NCBI GenBank assembly: GCA_019009955.1
Contig: CM032229.1
Location: forward strand, 146,872,001-146,936,000
Source: Riptortus pedestris
Lineage: Eukaryota > Arthropoda > Insecta > Hemiptera > Alydidae
Length of the DNA: 64,000 nucleotides
Direction of reading: 5' to 3'
This document shows, one piece after another, positions 12,370-23,728 of this stretch; the stretch's first letter is position 1; every line of letters starts with the position of its first letter. The translations under genes were made by a program, and so were the position numbers. The notes beneath the pieces were generated by a model, which was not told where the DNA came from, ran no database searches, and saw only the letters and a program-made list of their open reading frames with translations.

Positions 12370-13958
12370 TCTATATATATATAAAATTGTAACCTCTGTC
12401 TGTACATAGATTTTTTTCGCGAAATTTCACGACAACTTTTCGTTTCACATGTCATAGACACCATAACTACATTTTGTTTCTTTCGTGTCTGTTTGTTTAT
12501 TTGTTTGTTTGTTTGTTACCTTTTCACGCATAAACGGCTGAACCGAATTTTATGAAACTTGATATGTATATTACTACTAGCCCAACTTAGACTTTAGGCT
12601 ATATTAATATTCTCTAAGACGAACAGGAGTGGGGGTTATAAGGGAGGCCTGAAATTAAAAATAGCGATATTTCGTTTCCTATTACTTTTTCAGCAAATAT
12701 GCACATAACAAAAGTTGTTTATTTTGTAATGTAGAGTAACTTTTATTATATGCACTTTTCCCGTATACGGAAGTATAAATGAGTTATACGCTATAAACTA
12801 AAGCGTGAGTCCACAATTTTATTTGGCACTAAAGACTCAGCCGAACTAAACCAAACTCGGTATGTGAATTAGTACTAACGCCTTCAATATAATAAGCTAT
12901 ACTAACATTTCTAAGGACGGGCAGGAGTGGGGGTTATAAAGGAGGCCTGAAATTAAAAATAGCGATATTTCGTTTCCTATTGCTTTTTCAGCAAATATGC
13001 ACATAACAAAAGTTGTTTATTTTGTAATTTAGAGTAACTTTTGTTATATGCACTCTTGCCGTATACGGAAGTATAAATGAGTTATACGCTAAAAACTATA
13101 GAGGGAGTCCACAATTTTATTTGGCACAAAAGACTCAACCGAAGTAAACCAAACTCGGTATGTGCATTAGTACTAACGCCTTCCTTATAATAAGCCATAC
13201 TAACATTTCTAGGGACGGGCAGGAGTGGGGGTTATAAGGAAGGCCTGAAATTAATAATAGTGATATTTCGTTTCCTATTGCATTTTTGGCAAATATGCAC
13301 ATAACAAAAGTCGTTTATTTTGTAATTTAGAGTAACTTTTGTTATATGCACTCTTGCCGTATACGGAAGTATAAATGAGTTATACGCTAAAAATTATAGC
13401 GGGAGTCAACAATTTTATTTGGCACAAAAGACTCAACCGAACTAAATAAAACACTCAGTATGTGTATTAGCACTAACGCCTTCCTTATAATAAGCCATGC
13501 TAACATTTCGAGGGACGGGCAGGAGTGGGGGTTATAAGGGAGGCCTGAAATTAATAATAGTGATATTCCGTTTATTGTTGCATTTTCGGCAAATATGCAC
13601 ATAACAGAAGTTGTTTATTTTGTTATTTAGCGAAATTTGCGCATCAATTCTTTGGAACTACTAGGAACCTCACCGGGAAAAATTAATTCAAATGTATGTT
13701 AATATTTTGTGATTAATAATTCAAATCTAAGCATAATGCACAGAAAACAGGAAATATGACAGACAAGATGGAGGACAGTGAAGTCTTACATAAAAAATAA
13801 TTTTAATATTAACAAATCCACAGAAACGACGGGTATTTACACTAAACACTGGGACGGGTAAATGTCAAAATATTGTGCAAAGTAAAGCCTTGCCAAAAAA
13901 ATACCATCACCATTCAGCCTCAAATGAATTCCCGAGCGAAGCCGGGTATCTGAGCTAG
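12370..13958 (+). mobile_element. Non-autonomous Helitron, family 1 (HEL-1), complete
   Basis: The element starts with TC at 12370 (TCTATATATATATAAAATTG) and ends with CTAG at 13955-13958, followed by T and preceded by a GC hairpin (CCCGAGCGAAGCCGGG). TC...hairpin-CTRR ends inserted between A and T are the Helitron signature. Near the 5' end is a GTTT-repeat run and a block shared by all family members. The inside is four copies of a 298-300 bp module; the phase mark CAGGAGTGGGGGTTATA is at 12624, 12922, 13220 and 13520. There is no Rep/helicase frame. The 71-codon reverse frame at 13387-13602 lies in the modules and is not a gene. Confidence 0.8.
12624..13640. repeat. Tandem 298-bp modules inside HEL-1
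   Basis: About 3.4 tandem units with conserved blocks GATATTTCGTTTCCTATT and TTGTTTATTTTGT. The same module also occurs in the reverse-strand copies at 18.8-20.1 and 51.7-52.8 kb and in family-2 Helitrons. Confidence 0.9.
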
Positions 13959-14114
13959 TATAAATATAAATCGGAAAAAGTGGTAAGGTTTTCGAAGAAC
14001 TCTGCGTTGTTTAGATTACCAACAAGTAATATAAATATTAAAATAAATGTATTTATATAAAATTGTACAGTTTTAAAGTATAGTACATTAAAAAACATAA
14101 AGCTATAAAAAAAT

Positions 14115-14345
14115 GGGGCTCAGGTTAGCCTGTGATTTAAAGCGTTGACCACAATCTCACATGGTAAACATAAAGTGCCGAGTTCGATTCCCGCCTGGGC
14201 AATAGGAATTTATTTAGTAACCTAATTCATTAAATAAAATCCAAAGTCCCACCCTGGCTAGAATAGGTTGGTAACCTGTCGATAACCCGTCCCTATTAGC
14301 CTAAGATGCAAAAAAGTGGTCGTTAATAAATAATTAAATTATAAT
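14115..14345 (+). mobile_element. tRNA-derived SINE (tSINE-1)
   Basis: The head folds like a tRNA: GCTCAGG near the start can pair with CCTGGGC about 70 bases later as an acceptor stem. The pol III B box GAGTTCGATTCCCG sits where a T-arm should be. A non-tRNA body follows (conserved CCCACCCTGGCTAGAA and GATAACCCGTCC blocks), then an AT-rich TTAATAAATAA tail. At least seven copies of this family occur in the window. The tRNA identity of the source is not clear. Confidence 0.8.
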
Positions 14346-15002
14346 TTATTTATTTTTTATTCCTATTACCGTTTTAACAATATTCTTAACCAGTTTCTTC
14401 ATGTTCCGTTCTAGTTTCTTCTAGAGGTGATTTTATCTCCTCAAAACCTAGTGCTGCCCGTCAAAAACTAGTGTTGTGATGGGAATGAACTTACACACAG
14501 ACGTTTACAATTTTTTGAACTTTTACGCTTACTTAAGATATTTATCTTGTTTTTCGTACAAAAAGTTTATTACGTTAATTCCTAAATACTAAATTTAATT
14601 TACTTCACATTAATCTTCTTTATAGTTATAATGGTTTTGGGGAATTTTCTTCTGAATATTGAAGGCGAAGTATTGAAAATGATAATCAACGAACATTTGA
14701 CATTAGATTTATTAACCTCCAGTTTACGCTAATGTGGCTAATCGAGAAGGTTTATCTACGGATGTCTAATGACATGTTTCAAACAGCAATTCTCATCTGT
14801 ATACTATATTTTCTTAATTTTTCTTTTCCCTTTATTCATAACTTGCTCCATTTTCACCTCTCTGATCATTAATATCACACAATTAATGTTTATATTTTTA
14901 TTATTTATTTTTAATTTTTCTGATGCTGCTGAATATTACATTAAAATCAACCAATTAGAACTGCTCTGTGGACACAACTATTTATTTAGCACAATCTCGT
15001 GA
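14346..15002. other. AT-rich stretch before the LINE tail
   Basis: A 77-codon hydrophobic forward frame (14769-15002) is present without recognisable motifs. The region may be eroded LINE sequence, but I cannot show this. Confidence 0.4.
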
Positions 15003-15326
15003 GATTGCAAGTTAAGGGGAATCAAAAATACAACGGTGGATTGGTCATCAAGTAACCAAACTTCAACAAGAAAAGAGGTAGTTCTTGCTCGATTGCGACA
15101 TGGCCATTCACGTCTAACACATCAGTACCTTATGGCAAAATCTAAACCGCCAACTTGTTCCCTATGTAATAGAATACTCACTATAAAACACTTACTTACT
15201 GACTGCAAAAGACGACAAAACATAGACCTCCCTCACAATCTGGACGAACTACTAAATAACGAAAGTACATATCTGGAGGATTTATTAACATATTTAAAAC
15301 AAGTACATATATACAAACTTATATAA
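15003..15326 (+). pseudogene. LINE ORF2 C-terminal fragment (jockey/I-like)
   Basis: An in-frame stop lies at 15000-15002 and the frame then runs 108 codons to a natural end. It contains EVVLARLRHGHSRLTH followed by CSLCNRILTIKHLLTDC. That is the RNase-H-distal C-terminus and CCHC-type knuckle common at the end of jockey/I-clade non-LTR polymerases. The closing DELLNN...LEDLLTYLKQ also fits that tail. Reverse transcriptase, endonuclease and RNase H domains are absent, so this is a 5'-truncated dead copy, typical of target-primed reverse transcription. The clade is an inference from memory of such tails. Confidence 0.75.
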
Positions 15327-16248
15327 CACCCAACCTCTTTTTATTTCCAGAGAAGTATAGCCATAAAGGTTTAATTCCAACACAATCTAATACAAAAACG
15401 CATAAAAAGTTTGCTTAGACTGCCTTCCAGTTGCTGGTCCAGGTGTCAAATTTCTGAAGGCGCCCTCTGTCCGATCCACTGTTAATAAGTAAATTAATAA
15501 AAAAATATTCGTTTGATAAATTAAAATATTTTGCGCTAGAACTTCTGATTTTTTTCACCTTGTAGATAACATTTTTTTTTTTTTATATACCCGTATATTA
15601 ATTTCATAACCCGGAAAAGAATACAACAAAATATTGCTAACTTCTAAAAACCAGTCGCCCTCAGGAAAGAGCCATGGCCCAGTCTGAACATTTGAAAGTC
15701 ACAATCTTTTACGAACTTGAAGGTGTTTGTTTTCAAAACAATCGAATTGTCTCACTTTCGTATGTATCAGAGGAGCAAGACCGGAGCACTTTTATACACG
15801 ATCAATCTAACTTTAAAGCTACATATGAGCCACTGAAACCTTCGCTTGTACACACATTAAAATTCCTTAATTCAAAAAGTTAGCAACATACAAAATCAAA
15901 CTCTACTATTAATACGTTAAGAAAAAAAAGTCATGACAATTTTTAGTTTCCATTTAGTCACCTACAGGAACGTCAATTCCCTATTTTTGGGTCTTTTGGG
16001 AATATTGAAGGAGAAATAAAACTAACGTTTTTGCAGAATTTAATTTTTGTTCAACGACTTTATACTGAAACTACTTATTGTTTCATGGCACTGGAATTCT
16101 CTGGACCTTCCCTTGGAATAATTTAACATGATGAAATTGACTTACTTGGTTAGTTCAATACATACCTCAGGCCAGCTATTTCATATTCATGTCCAATTTT
16201 CGAATAACTATTAAATCCGATTTTACATGTAAATAGTATTTCTCTTTT
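15327..16248. other. LINE 3' flank and unassigned DNA
   Basis: AT-rich sequence, presumably including the LINE 3' UTR at first. A 69-codon forward frame (15674-15883) begins with a real ATG but has no domain I recognise. Confidence 0.4.
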
Positions 16249-16462
16249 GGGGGCTCAGGTTACCCACGTGTGTTAGCCTTAATCTCACATGGTAAAACCT
16301 AGAGTGGCGAGTTCGACTCTCGCCTGGGTAATAGGAATTTATTTAGTGACGGAATTCATTAAATAGAATCCTTAGTTCGACTCTGGCTAGAAAAGGGTGG
16401 CAACCTGTAGATAACCCGTCCCAATTAGCCTTAGTTGCGAAAAGTGAACGTTAATAAATTAT
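16249..16462 (+). mobile_element. tRNA-derived SINE (tSINE-2)
   Basis: Same family as 14115-14345. Here the T-arm is perfect: GGCGAG and CTCGCC flank the loop TTCGACT. The body and AT tail follow in the same order. Confidence 0.85.
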
Positions 16463-16514
16463 AATAATAGTATTTCTCTTTTGCATGCCGAATAGGTCCA
16501 GTGGAGTAATTAGA

Positions 16515-16860
16515 AGAGACCCTCACGCAGGGGCTGCGTAAACTAAGCAGATTTTCCACGTACTTGTATAACATACTTTTGATGTCAAATGACTACATAT
16601 TCCCTATTTCTATGTAGAAAACAGGTGAGAAGGAGCGGTGTGGAGGTTATTGAAGGCTAAATACAAGAAAGCACGAATAACTCGCTTAGTACTTGAGTTT
16701 CGAAAAAAATCATATAACTGCAATTGTAGAGTTTCAACAATTTACTATTATTGGTCCTATAATATTTTACAATCCGACACACAATAAAGAAATATGTTGA
16801 ATTTTCGAATCCAATATTATAGCTCCGACTTCAGCCAATAACAAATATGATCTTTTGTGT
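16515..16860 (-). mobile_element. Fragment of the short CE-related TIR element
   Basis: Starts with the shared terminus (CACGCAGGGGCTGCGTAAAC) and continues with blocks also found at 36500-36700, such as AATCCGACACACAATA-like and CTCGCTTAGT-like sequence. The far terminus is not visible. Confidence 0.5.
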
Positions 16861-16899
16861 TGACCGAGAACTTGTAAACTCGGATTTAATGACTTAAAA

Positions 16900-18115
16900 T
16901 GTATATAACTAAGTTTTTTATTGTAGCAATATGATCCATATGATTTTATGTCTGTAAAAAATTATTACTTTATATTATCCAATTGCCATCCATTTGTTAC
17001 ATCTTTTATAAGATTGATTTCTGAAAGGCCCCGATAAAGAGATGACTGTTTTTTTTTTGTTTTTTGTTTTTTATAGGTTCAGTAAGAATTAGAGAAATTC
17101 TTAAAGCTACTTCAAATTGTCTATTGGGCTTTATCCTATTAATCCCCAGTGTCCATTAATCCACGTCAAGACGAGATCGTTAAATGATAACGTATATCCA
17201 CGAAAATAAAACAGCTGATTGGGGGTATAGAAAACACAAGCTCAGAAGTGTTATTTCACGCATACAGAACCACGAAAACTTGGCCTTATTTTACGTCTGC
17301 CTTTTCCAACGCTAGTCTTAAGTGCTAAAGGCAAATGCCTCTGAGTGTCTTAAGTCGATGGTAACAAACAAGGCTATCAGGGTACCGATTGTGGTTCGGA
17401 AGTAACAAAATTTCTATTCCAAAGTTAGCCTCAATAATATAAGGAAACTAGGTAATCTTATTGATTACAGTGCATGTATGTATAATCCACCAGGAGTTAA
17501 TAAAGAAGTCGTGTCTATAACGATTATACAACTTCTCAGGCAGTTTATAAATGTACAACCAAAAACCTACCTATTCCCAACTGATAAAAAAGAATGGATT
17601 CGAAACAAGAGAGTTTATTATAAGTTACAAGTTAGATATCAATTATTAATGAGCCATTGAGCCTTCACGCCTTCATATAACCTTTATTTTTTTTAGTAAT
17701 ATACAAGCTACATATGTTTTAATAATGAATAAATGAATAAAACAATGATTATCCACAATGAATTAGAAAAACGAAGTAGAAGTGATTATTTTACACGGTT
17801 ATGAAACGTACAATTATGCAGTTAGGAAATAGTTGCATGTTTCTGTTACCGCAACTTCATTCTCCTTGCATGACGCAATCAGATATTATATTTCAATAAA
17901 AATATAAATCCAATACGCCTCCGAGTAGGAAAGGATCCCAATATACTTTCAAATAGTAGGCCAGGGCAATTTCTTGGAGGGCAACAAGTTTTTGGAAGTG
18001 AGTGGCGAATAGGGGAAGTACTTTTCCGGTCGAAGATTTCCGTGTAAATCCTGTAAGGCGCTGGAATAATTTTGAATTTATACAGTTTGACTAAGGTGAT
18101 TTTTCTTTTTTTAAT
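16900..18115 (-). repeat. Old inverted duplication, right copy (empty sites)
   Basis: Reverse complement of blocks of 8798-11330. It lacks both insertions of the left copy: the Harbinger site is a single TAA at 17719-17721, and the CE site is a plain T-run around 17570-17600. The 60-codon forward frame at 17478-17660 is not conserved in the partner. No gene is supported. Confidence 0.75.
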
Positions 18116-18385
18116 TTTATCCTATCTAGATCGACGAACAAATAAACCATTACAGAAGTTTCCCTCAAAACTAAGACCTGCGATTACCCATCCCTAATAC
18201 TCATTTATTTCTGTCCAAACGTCATGCCCTTTATGAAATTTAATAGTAGTTAAATTCTATATTAAACTATCTTAATAAAGTAATCTAATAGACCTAATGT
18301 CATATTAAAAATAAGCTGGTATACACGTATTATGAAGCACATTATTTGAAGCATAAATACCAAATATTGTTCTCATTGAACTTTT

Positions 18386-18506
18386 TCAGCAGATTTCCCT
18401 TAAGGGAAAATCAGCTATTGAGGTTGTACTCATGACGAAATTTTTCTTCAAATGTCCATCGATCCTACCTAGTAGATGACGAAAATGAGGTCCGCTCAAA
18501 ACTGTG

Positions 18507-18558
<52 letters not shown>

Positions 18559-18567
18559 CTGTTACCC
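18386..18567 (+). mobile_element. CE left part (CE-7)
   Basis: Left end AGCAGATTTCCCTTAAGG, the 130-bp arm and the (TA)n at 18508-18554, then the first bases after the tract (TTTGTCTGTTACC), where it stops against a reverse-transcriptase relic. Confidence 0.75.
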
Positions 18568-18831
18568 TCACTGACATGGCTTCGTCTTTCTCGATTTACT
18601 TGCAAGCCCACCTGTTGCAGCTAAGACTAAGGAAATTGCGAGAGTCAGTATATCCTCTTTGTTGCTTCCGATGACAGCAACATCGGCTGCATATGCAACG
18701 AATTATTTCATGTTGCCTACATGTACTCCCCCAATCGCGTTGGAAGCTTCACGTATTCCAATCTCCAAGGCTAGGTTGAACTGCTTATGAGGCAAGTAAG
18801 CACCTTCACTCAATCCTGAAGTAACGTCGAA
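18568..18831 (-). pseudogene. Non-LTR reverse transcriptase fragment, decayed
   Basis: The reverse-strand reading from 18831 gives FDVTS then GLSEGAYLPHKQFNLALE. This lines up with the GLRQGD..LSPLLFNLALE block of LINE reverse transcriptases. About 25 codons on, after one in-frame TAA, comes YAADVAVIG, matching the YADDVAVIG catalytic loop with the first catalytic aspartate changed to alanine. A GLASKSRKTK stretch matches the following GL.VN..KTK block. It ends in TGA at 18568-18570. The stop and the lost aspartate mean it is inactive. It lies between a CE fragment and a Helitron. Confidence 0.8.
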
Positions 18832-20121
18832 TACTCATTTATACTTATGTATACGACAAAAGTGTACATAACAAAAGTTACTCTAAATAACAAACTAAAC
18901 AACTTTTGTTATGTTCATATTTACCGAAAAATCAATGCGAAACGAAATATCGCTATTTTTAATTTCAGGCCTCCCTTATAACCCCCACTCCCGTTTGGAC
19001 CTAAAAATTTTAGTATATCTTATAATCATGGACGAATTAATGCTAATTCACATTCGGAGTTTTTTTAAGTTCGGTTCAATCGTTAGGGCCCAACAAAATC
19101 GTTGGCTCCCGCTCTAGTTTTTAGTGTATATCTCGTTTATACTTTGTTATACGACAAAAATGAATATAACAAAAGTTACTTTAAATAACATAATAAACAA
19201 CTTGTGTCATGTGCATATTTGCAGAAAAACCAATAGAAAACGAAATACCGCTATTTTTAATTTCAGGCCTCCCTTTCAACCCCCACTCCTGCCGGTCTTT
19301 AGAAATGCTAGTATAGCTTATTATAATAAAGGCATTATTGCTAATACGCATACTCAGTTTTATTAAGTTCGGTTGAGTCTTTTGTGCCAAAGAAAATTGT
19401 TAACTCCCGCTATAAATTTTATGAGTATGATCCCTTTACACTTCGGTATATGACGATAGTGTATATATCAATAGTTTCTCTAAATAACAAAATAAACAAC
19501 TTTTGTTATGTTCATATATCCGGAAACCCCAAAAGGAAACGAAATATCACTATATTTAATTTCAGGCCTCCCTTATAACCCCCACTCCTGCCCATCCTAG
19601 AAATGTTGGTATGGCTTATTACAATGAAGGGGTTAGTGCTAATGTATATACCGAGTTTTATTTAGTTCGGTTTAGTCTTTTGTGCCAAATAAAATTCTTC
19701 ATTTCCGCTTTAGGATTTAGCGTTTATCTCGTTTATAATTCGGTATACGAAAAAAATATACATTACAAAAGATACTGTAAATAACAAAATAAACAACTTT
19801 TGTTGTGTTTACATTTGACGAAAAACCGATTGGAAACGAAATATCGCTATTTTTAATTTCAAGCCTCCCTTATAACCCCCACTCCTGTTCATCTCAGAGA
19901 GTATTACTATAGCCTAAAGTCTAAGTTGGGTTAGTAGTAATATACATACCAAGTTTCATAAAATTCGGTTCAGCCGTTTATGCGTGAAAAGGTAACAAAC
20001 AAACAAACAAACAAACAAACATACACCAAAGAAACAAAATGCAGTTATGGTGTCTATGACATGTGAAACGAAAAGTTATCATGAAATTTCGAGAAAAAAT
20101 CAATGTACAGACAGTGGTTAC

Positions 20122-20165
<44 letters not shown>
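18832..20165 (-). mobile_element. HEL-1 Helitron copy, 3' end missing
   Basis: Reverse-strand copy of the 12370-13958 family. The 5' part (AAC-repeat run at 19995-20025, then GTTACAATTTTATATA) runs into a (TA)n at 20128-20165. Four modules are present, with ACCCCCACTC at 18981, 19279, 19578 and 19875 (297-299 bp spacing). The hairpin-CTAG end expected on the left is absent; the copy stops against the reverse-transcriptase relic. Frames here (18911-19578) are module translations. Confidence 0.8.
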
Positions 20166-20167
<2 letters not shown>

Positions 20168-20635
20168 GTTACCGCTCTAGAGTTTTGTTTGATCTATACA
20201 AAACTCTATATTTAGTCGTGTTGAGTGAAAAGAAAGATCAATCTCGTTAACGGCTGAATCGAACCAGGGGGAGGGGGGGGGGGGGGGTTAGAGTGGGAGA
20301 ATTTTGAAAATTCGAAATATCTCCGTTTATTATGCGTTTATCTGAAAATTGTATAGAATCAATCTTATTGCAAATTACATTTGCTATAAATATTGTTCTA
20401 TACATTTATTCTGTATCTTGAATATTAACCGAGATATTTGCATTTGTATTCTGTGCGTGGTTGGCACGAGAGCCTTTCCGCCGAGAGCTCTGGTGGCCGT
20501 TTCAGTAACTATTCGTCCCTCGTGAATAGGTTTAGAGGTTTCTTACTACTACAGTTGTTATTAGGCAGATTTCTCTGTTGTAAAACTTCACGTGGAAAAT
20601 CTGCTTAGTTTACGCAGCCCCTGCGGGACGGACTT
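20160..20635 (+). mobile_element. CE right part (CE-8)
   Basis: Starts in the TA tract used by the Helitron and shows CTGTTACCGCTCTAG. A G-run follows at 20270-20288, and the right end GCAGCCCCTGCGGGACGG closes at 20615-20635. It could be the other half of CE-7, but CE-7 already has sequence beyond its own TA tract, so I keep them separate. Confidence 0.75.
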
Positions 20636-21670
20636 TTATTTTTATTGTCATTAGGCACTGAATTCGCGAGGGTTATTTGTGGCTATGTGACCAACGGTCC
20701 AAATTCGTTTGGTTTCCTACGGTTGTCCTTCTTTTCAAAGAGATCCGGTGGTCCCTTCTTCAGCCTCGCCTATGATGGGTCTCCTATTTGTTTCTATCGC
20801 CATCCAGTCACAAATACCAAAAACAGCAGATTAAAATCTATTTTATGTATAATACTTATCTTACAGGCTTGTGTGCCCATATGTTGAACTTATATTTATA
20901 TTTCTTTATTTAGGCCTGTAATTGTTAAGAATTTAATCAGATTTTTAATTACTTATTGAACTTTTACTTTTTGCATTTTAAATGTAAATACCTAGTACAC
21001 GTAGTAAATCTGCTTACTTTACGCAGCCCCTGCGTGACAGAGTTTTTTTTCTACTATCTCCTTTATATAGTAGGGCACAAGGAATCTGAAATTTTCGTCT
21101 GTCTAATAAAAGAGAACTAAGTCGGAAAATTACCACAAAAATAGTTAATCGAAATTTAGATTGAGTCCCACTATCCAATCAATCAAAGTAAAAAAATGGA
21201 GGGGAGGGGGTAATCCGTCCTAAGTAATTGTTCATTCTCTTTTCTTATATATCTCCAATTAGGAACAGTCTCTCATCCCTTGACGTAAATGTCAAGGTGC
21301 GTCAGTCAGCCTGGCCCTTCTATTTTCTAGTTTAAAAATTAATTACAACTTTGTCTAATTGTAAAAAATAATTATAAAAAGTCAAATAAAAGCTTCTGTT
21401 ATTGTTTATTAATATTAAAAGCTCCTTTGATTGTTTCTTTACTACTGGCGCTGGTAGAAGGAAATGAATCTGTTATAATTTTTTGTGTAACTTGTCTTAT
21501 AAATACAGCAGAGAAGGATGGAATAAAGCTTAAAACATTATATTATTTTAATTCGGAAGAAGGGATATCAACATTGGAACCCAAGAACAACTACATGAGT
21601 TACTTAGCAACAATGAACAGATGATATTTAGAACACCTGATATTAAATAATACACCACTTATTATCATTA
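20636..21670. other. Unassigned DNA with one CE end
   Basis: A CE right end is visible at 21002-21045 (TTTACGCAGCCCCTGCGTGA). Forward frames of 80 and 65 codons (20645-20887, 21427-21624) have no motif I recognise. Confidence 0.45.
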
Positions 21671-21797
21671 GGGGGCTCGGGTTGGCTTGTGAGTTAAGGA
21701 ATTGGTCTAAATCTCACTAGGTAAATCTAGAGTCGTGAGTTCAAATCTGTCCTGGGCAATAGGAATTTATTTAGTGAGGAACCTAGTGAATAAAACA

Positions 21798-22649
21798 TCC
21801 AGCACATACGGGCTGCGTAAACTAAGCAGATGTCCCTCGCGGGGTTTGCCAGTAGATAAATCTACATACTGTCAACACAACAAAACCGTGAATATTAAGT
21901 GAACAAATACAAGCGATAATAAGAAACCTCCCGACGGGAAGCGTCTGAAATGTAAAAAAACAAGTCTGCCCCCTCTCACCCGAAAGAAAAAGTCCGTCAC
22001 GCAGGGGCTGCGTAAACTAAGCAAATTTCCCAAGTGAAGTTTTACAATAGAGAAACTTCACGAGAGTGGAGCAGTTAAGGAAACGGCCGAACAAGCTTTT
22101 GGCGGGAAAGTCACCCGTCCGTTAGCCGCCCAGCTTTAATAAAAATGCAAATATTTCGGTTAATATTCAAGATAGAGAATAAATGTGTATAACAATATTT
22201 ATAGTAAATATAATTTGCAATAAGATTGATTCTGTACAATTTTTCGATCCGACGTATAGTAACGGAGATATTTCGAATTTTCGAAAATCCTCCCCTCCAA
22301 ACCCCCCCCCTCCCACTGGTCCGATTTCAGCCATTTACGAACTTAATCTTTCTGTTTACATAGGGTGACTAAATATCAAGTTTGGTAACGATCAGACAAA
22401 AATTGCGACCGCTAGAGCGGTAACAGACAAATATATATATATATCGAAAATTCCGTCATGAGTACGACCTCAATAGCTGATTTCCCTTAAGGGAAATCTG
22501 CTAAAACAATTACTGGAATATATCATGTCAAATTTATTGAAAACTATTTACTATATCTAGTACTGTAATTTATAATGAATCAGAAATTTTTCAAAAATTG
22601 CGTTATGAGAAAACCTCAATAGCTGGATTTCCTTTAAGGAAATCTGCTA
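21798..22649 (-). mobile_element. Outer CE (CE-9a) inserted in a SINE
   Basis: The terminal block (GGGCTGCGTAAACTAAGC) begins at 21808 and the closing near-palindrome is at 22630-22645. The middle is interrupted by a second, complete CE. Flanking sequence on each side of the inner copy matches the uninterrupted CE near 35140-35245. Confidence 0.75.
21988..22507 (-). mobile_element. Complete CE (CE-9b) nested in another CE
   Basis: Runs from AAGTCCGTCACGCAGGGG to GGGAAATCTGCTAAAA, about 520 bp. It includes the C-run (22302-22312), the CGACCGCTAGAGCGGTAAC palindrome and a short (TA)n. A-runs flank both ends, while the uninterrupted relative has a single short A-run, which suggests a target duplication in A/T-rich sequence. 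Confidence 0.8.
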
Positions 22650-22745
22650 AAAAACTTAGTCCCATCCTGGCTAGAAAAGAGTGGTTAACTGTATAGATCC
22701 CATACCAATTATCCTCAGTAGCACAAAGTGGGTGTTAAAAAATAA

Positions 22746-23014
22746 TATAAAAAGCACATTATCATTATATCAGCTTATCAAGGCTTCTCCTGGAACATCA
22801 TTATCACAGGATAGTAAATAGAGTCAACCAATATAGACAGCAAAAAATTTAAATTCTGTCACAATAAAAAGCGAAATGAAACCAGTAATTAAAATGTTGC
22901 ATATCATTTAGATTATTTTTAAGAGGTCATCTCAAGAGCTTATTGAGTAATCGTCAGAGAAGGGTATTAGAGTGATCGGGTGAGACAGAGAGATAGATGA
23001 TAAATAGAAAGAGA

Positions 23015-23062
<48 letters not shown>

Positions 23063-23319
23063 CAATCCATGAGCAGGTAACATTGAAAATGCTCATTAAT
23101 CAACTTTACTTTCATTCACCTTAACCAAAGGTAGAATTAGCCTTATTTATTGACCTCTAATAGATAAGGTGAATACAGTCACGGAGCTTTTACTCCTTAA
23201 TAGAAGGATATGGAAAACCCAACCAAGTAATAATACAGTGCAAGCCATTTAAAAAAAAAAAATCTCTCTCTCTCTCACACGCACACACAAATGTATGCGT
23301 GTATGTGAGAGAGAGTTAT
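22746..23319. other. Unassigned DNA with (GA)n microsatellite
   Basis: GA repeats at about 23005-23058. The remainder is AT-rich without gene or repeat signals, ending in short CT/CA tracts. Confidence 0.6.
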
Positions 23320-23394
23320 AAATATATCCTTCAAATTTTATGGCAAGGGTCGTCAATAAAAAACATTTATTTCGGTGCAAACTTCATTGCAACT

Positions 23395-23436
23395 GTCCTA
23401 CATGTTTCGTGGCTTAATTGCCACCTCTTCAGGGGC
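23395..23436 (-). ncRNA. Hammerhead core, left arm of PLE-B
   Basis: On the reverse strand CTGAAGA is at 23426-23432 and GAAA at 23405-23408, with GTGGC/GCCAC as helix II. Helix III is the six-base palindrome ACATGT. Helix I is GCCC against GGAC, with one mismatch. The seventh core base is free in hammerheads, so CTGAAGA is acceptable. Confidence 0.6.
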
Positions 23437-23686
23437 TATCCCTTTTAAAAAAAATAAAAAATTATTAATAACATTAATTTAACATATTCCTTTATGATTC
23501 TTTTGCTAGATATTGTATTAGTAGGTGCCTACATCTATGATATATTTATTAAATCTAATTATAAATTGCTACTTACATTTCTGAAGTGCTCGTTTACCTT
23601 TGTCATTACGTTGCGACTGTCCTCACAGAGGAGGTAGATGGTACTGAGAGGTTCCGTAAATATAACTTTTTTTATTAAAATGGATA

Positions 23687-23728
23687 GCCCCTGAAGAGGT
23701 GGCAAATAAGCCACGAAACATGTAGGGC
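23687..23728 (+). ncRNA. Hammerhead ribozyme motif, right arm of PLE-B
   Basis: Helix I is GCCC (23687-23690) with GGGC (23725-23728). The core CTGAAGA is at 23691-23697. Helix II is GTGGC (23699-23703) with GCCAC (23710-23714) around AAATAA, and GAAA is at 23715-23718. Helix III is the palindrome ACATGT (23718-23723), and cleavage would follow A23724. One extra G (23698) sits between core and helix II. Such a minimal helix III suggests a dimeric form, as known for Penelope hammerheads. Confidence 0.7.

Larger units (their letters stand above)
21671..22745 (+). mobile_element. tRNA-derived SINE (tSINE-3) split by nested CEs
   Basis: The head and first part of the body are at 21671-21797, ending AATAAAACATCC. 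The body resumes at 22650 with CTTAGTCCCATCCTGGC and runs to the AT tail. Joined, the two halves match the uninterrupted family copies at this point. The insert (21798-22649) is made entirely of CE sequence, so it arrived after the SINE. Confidence 0.8.
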
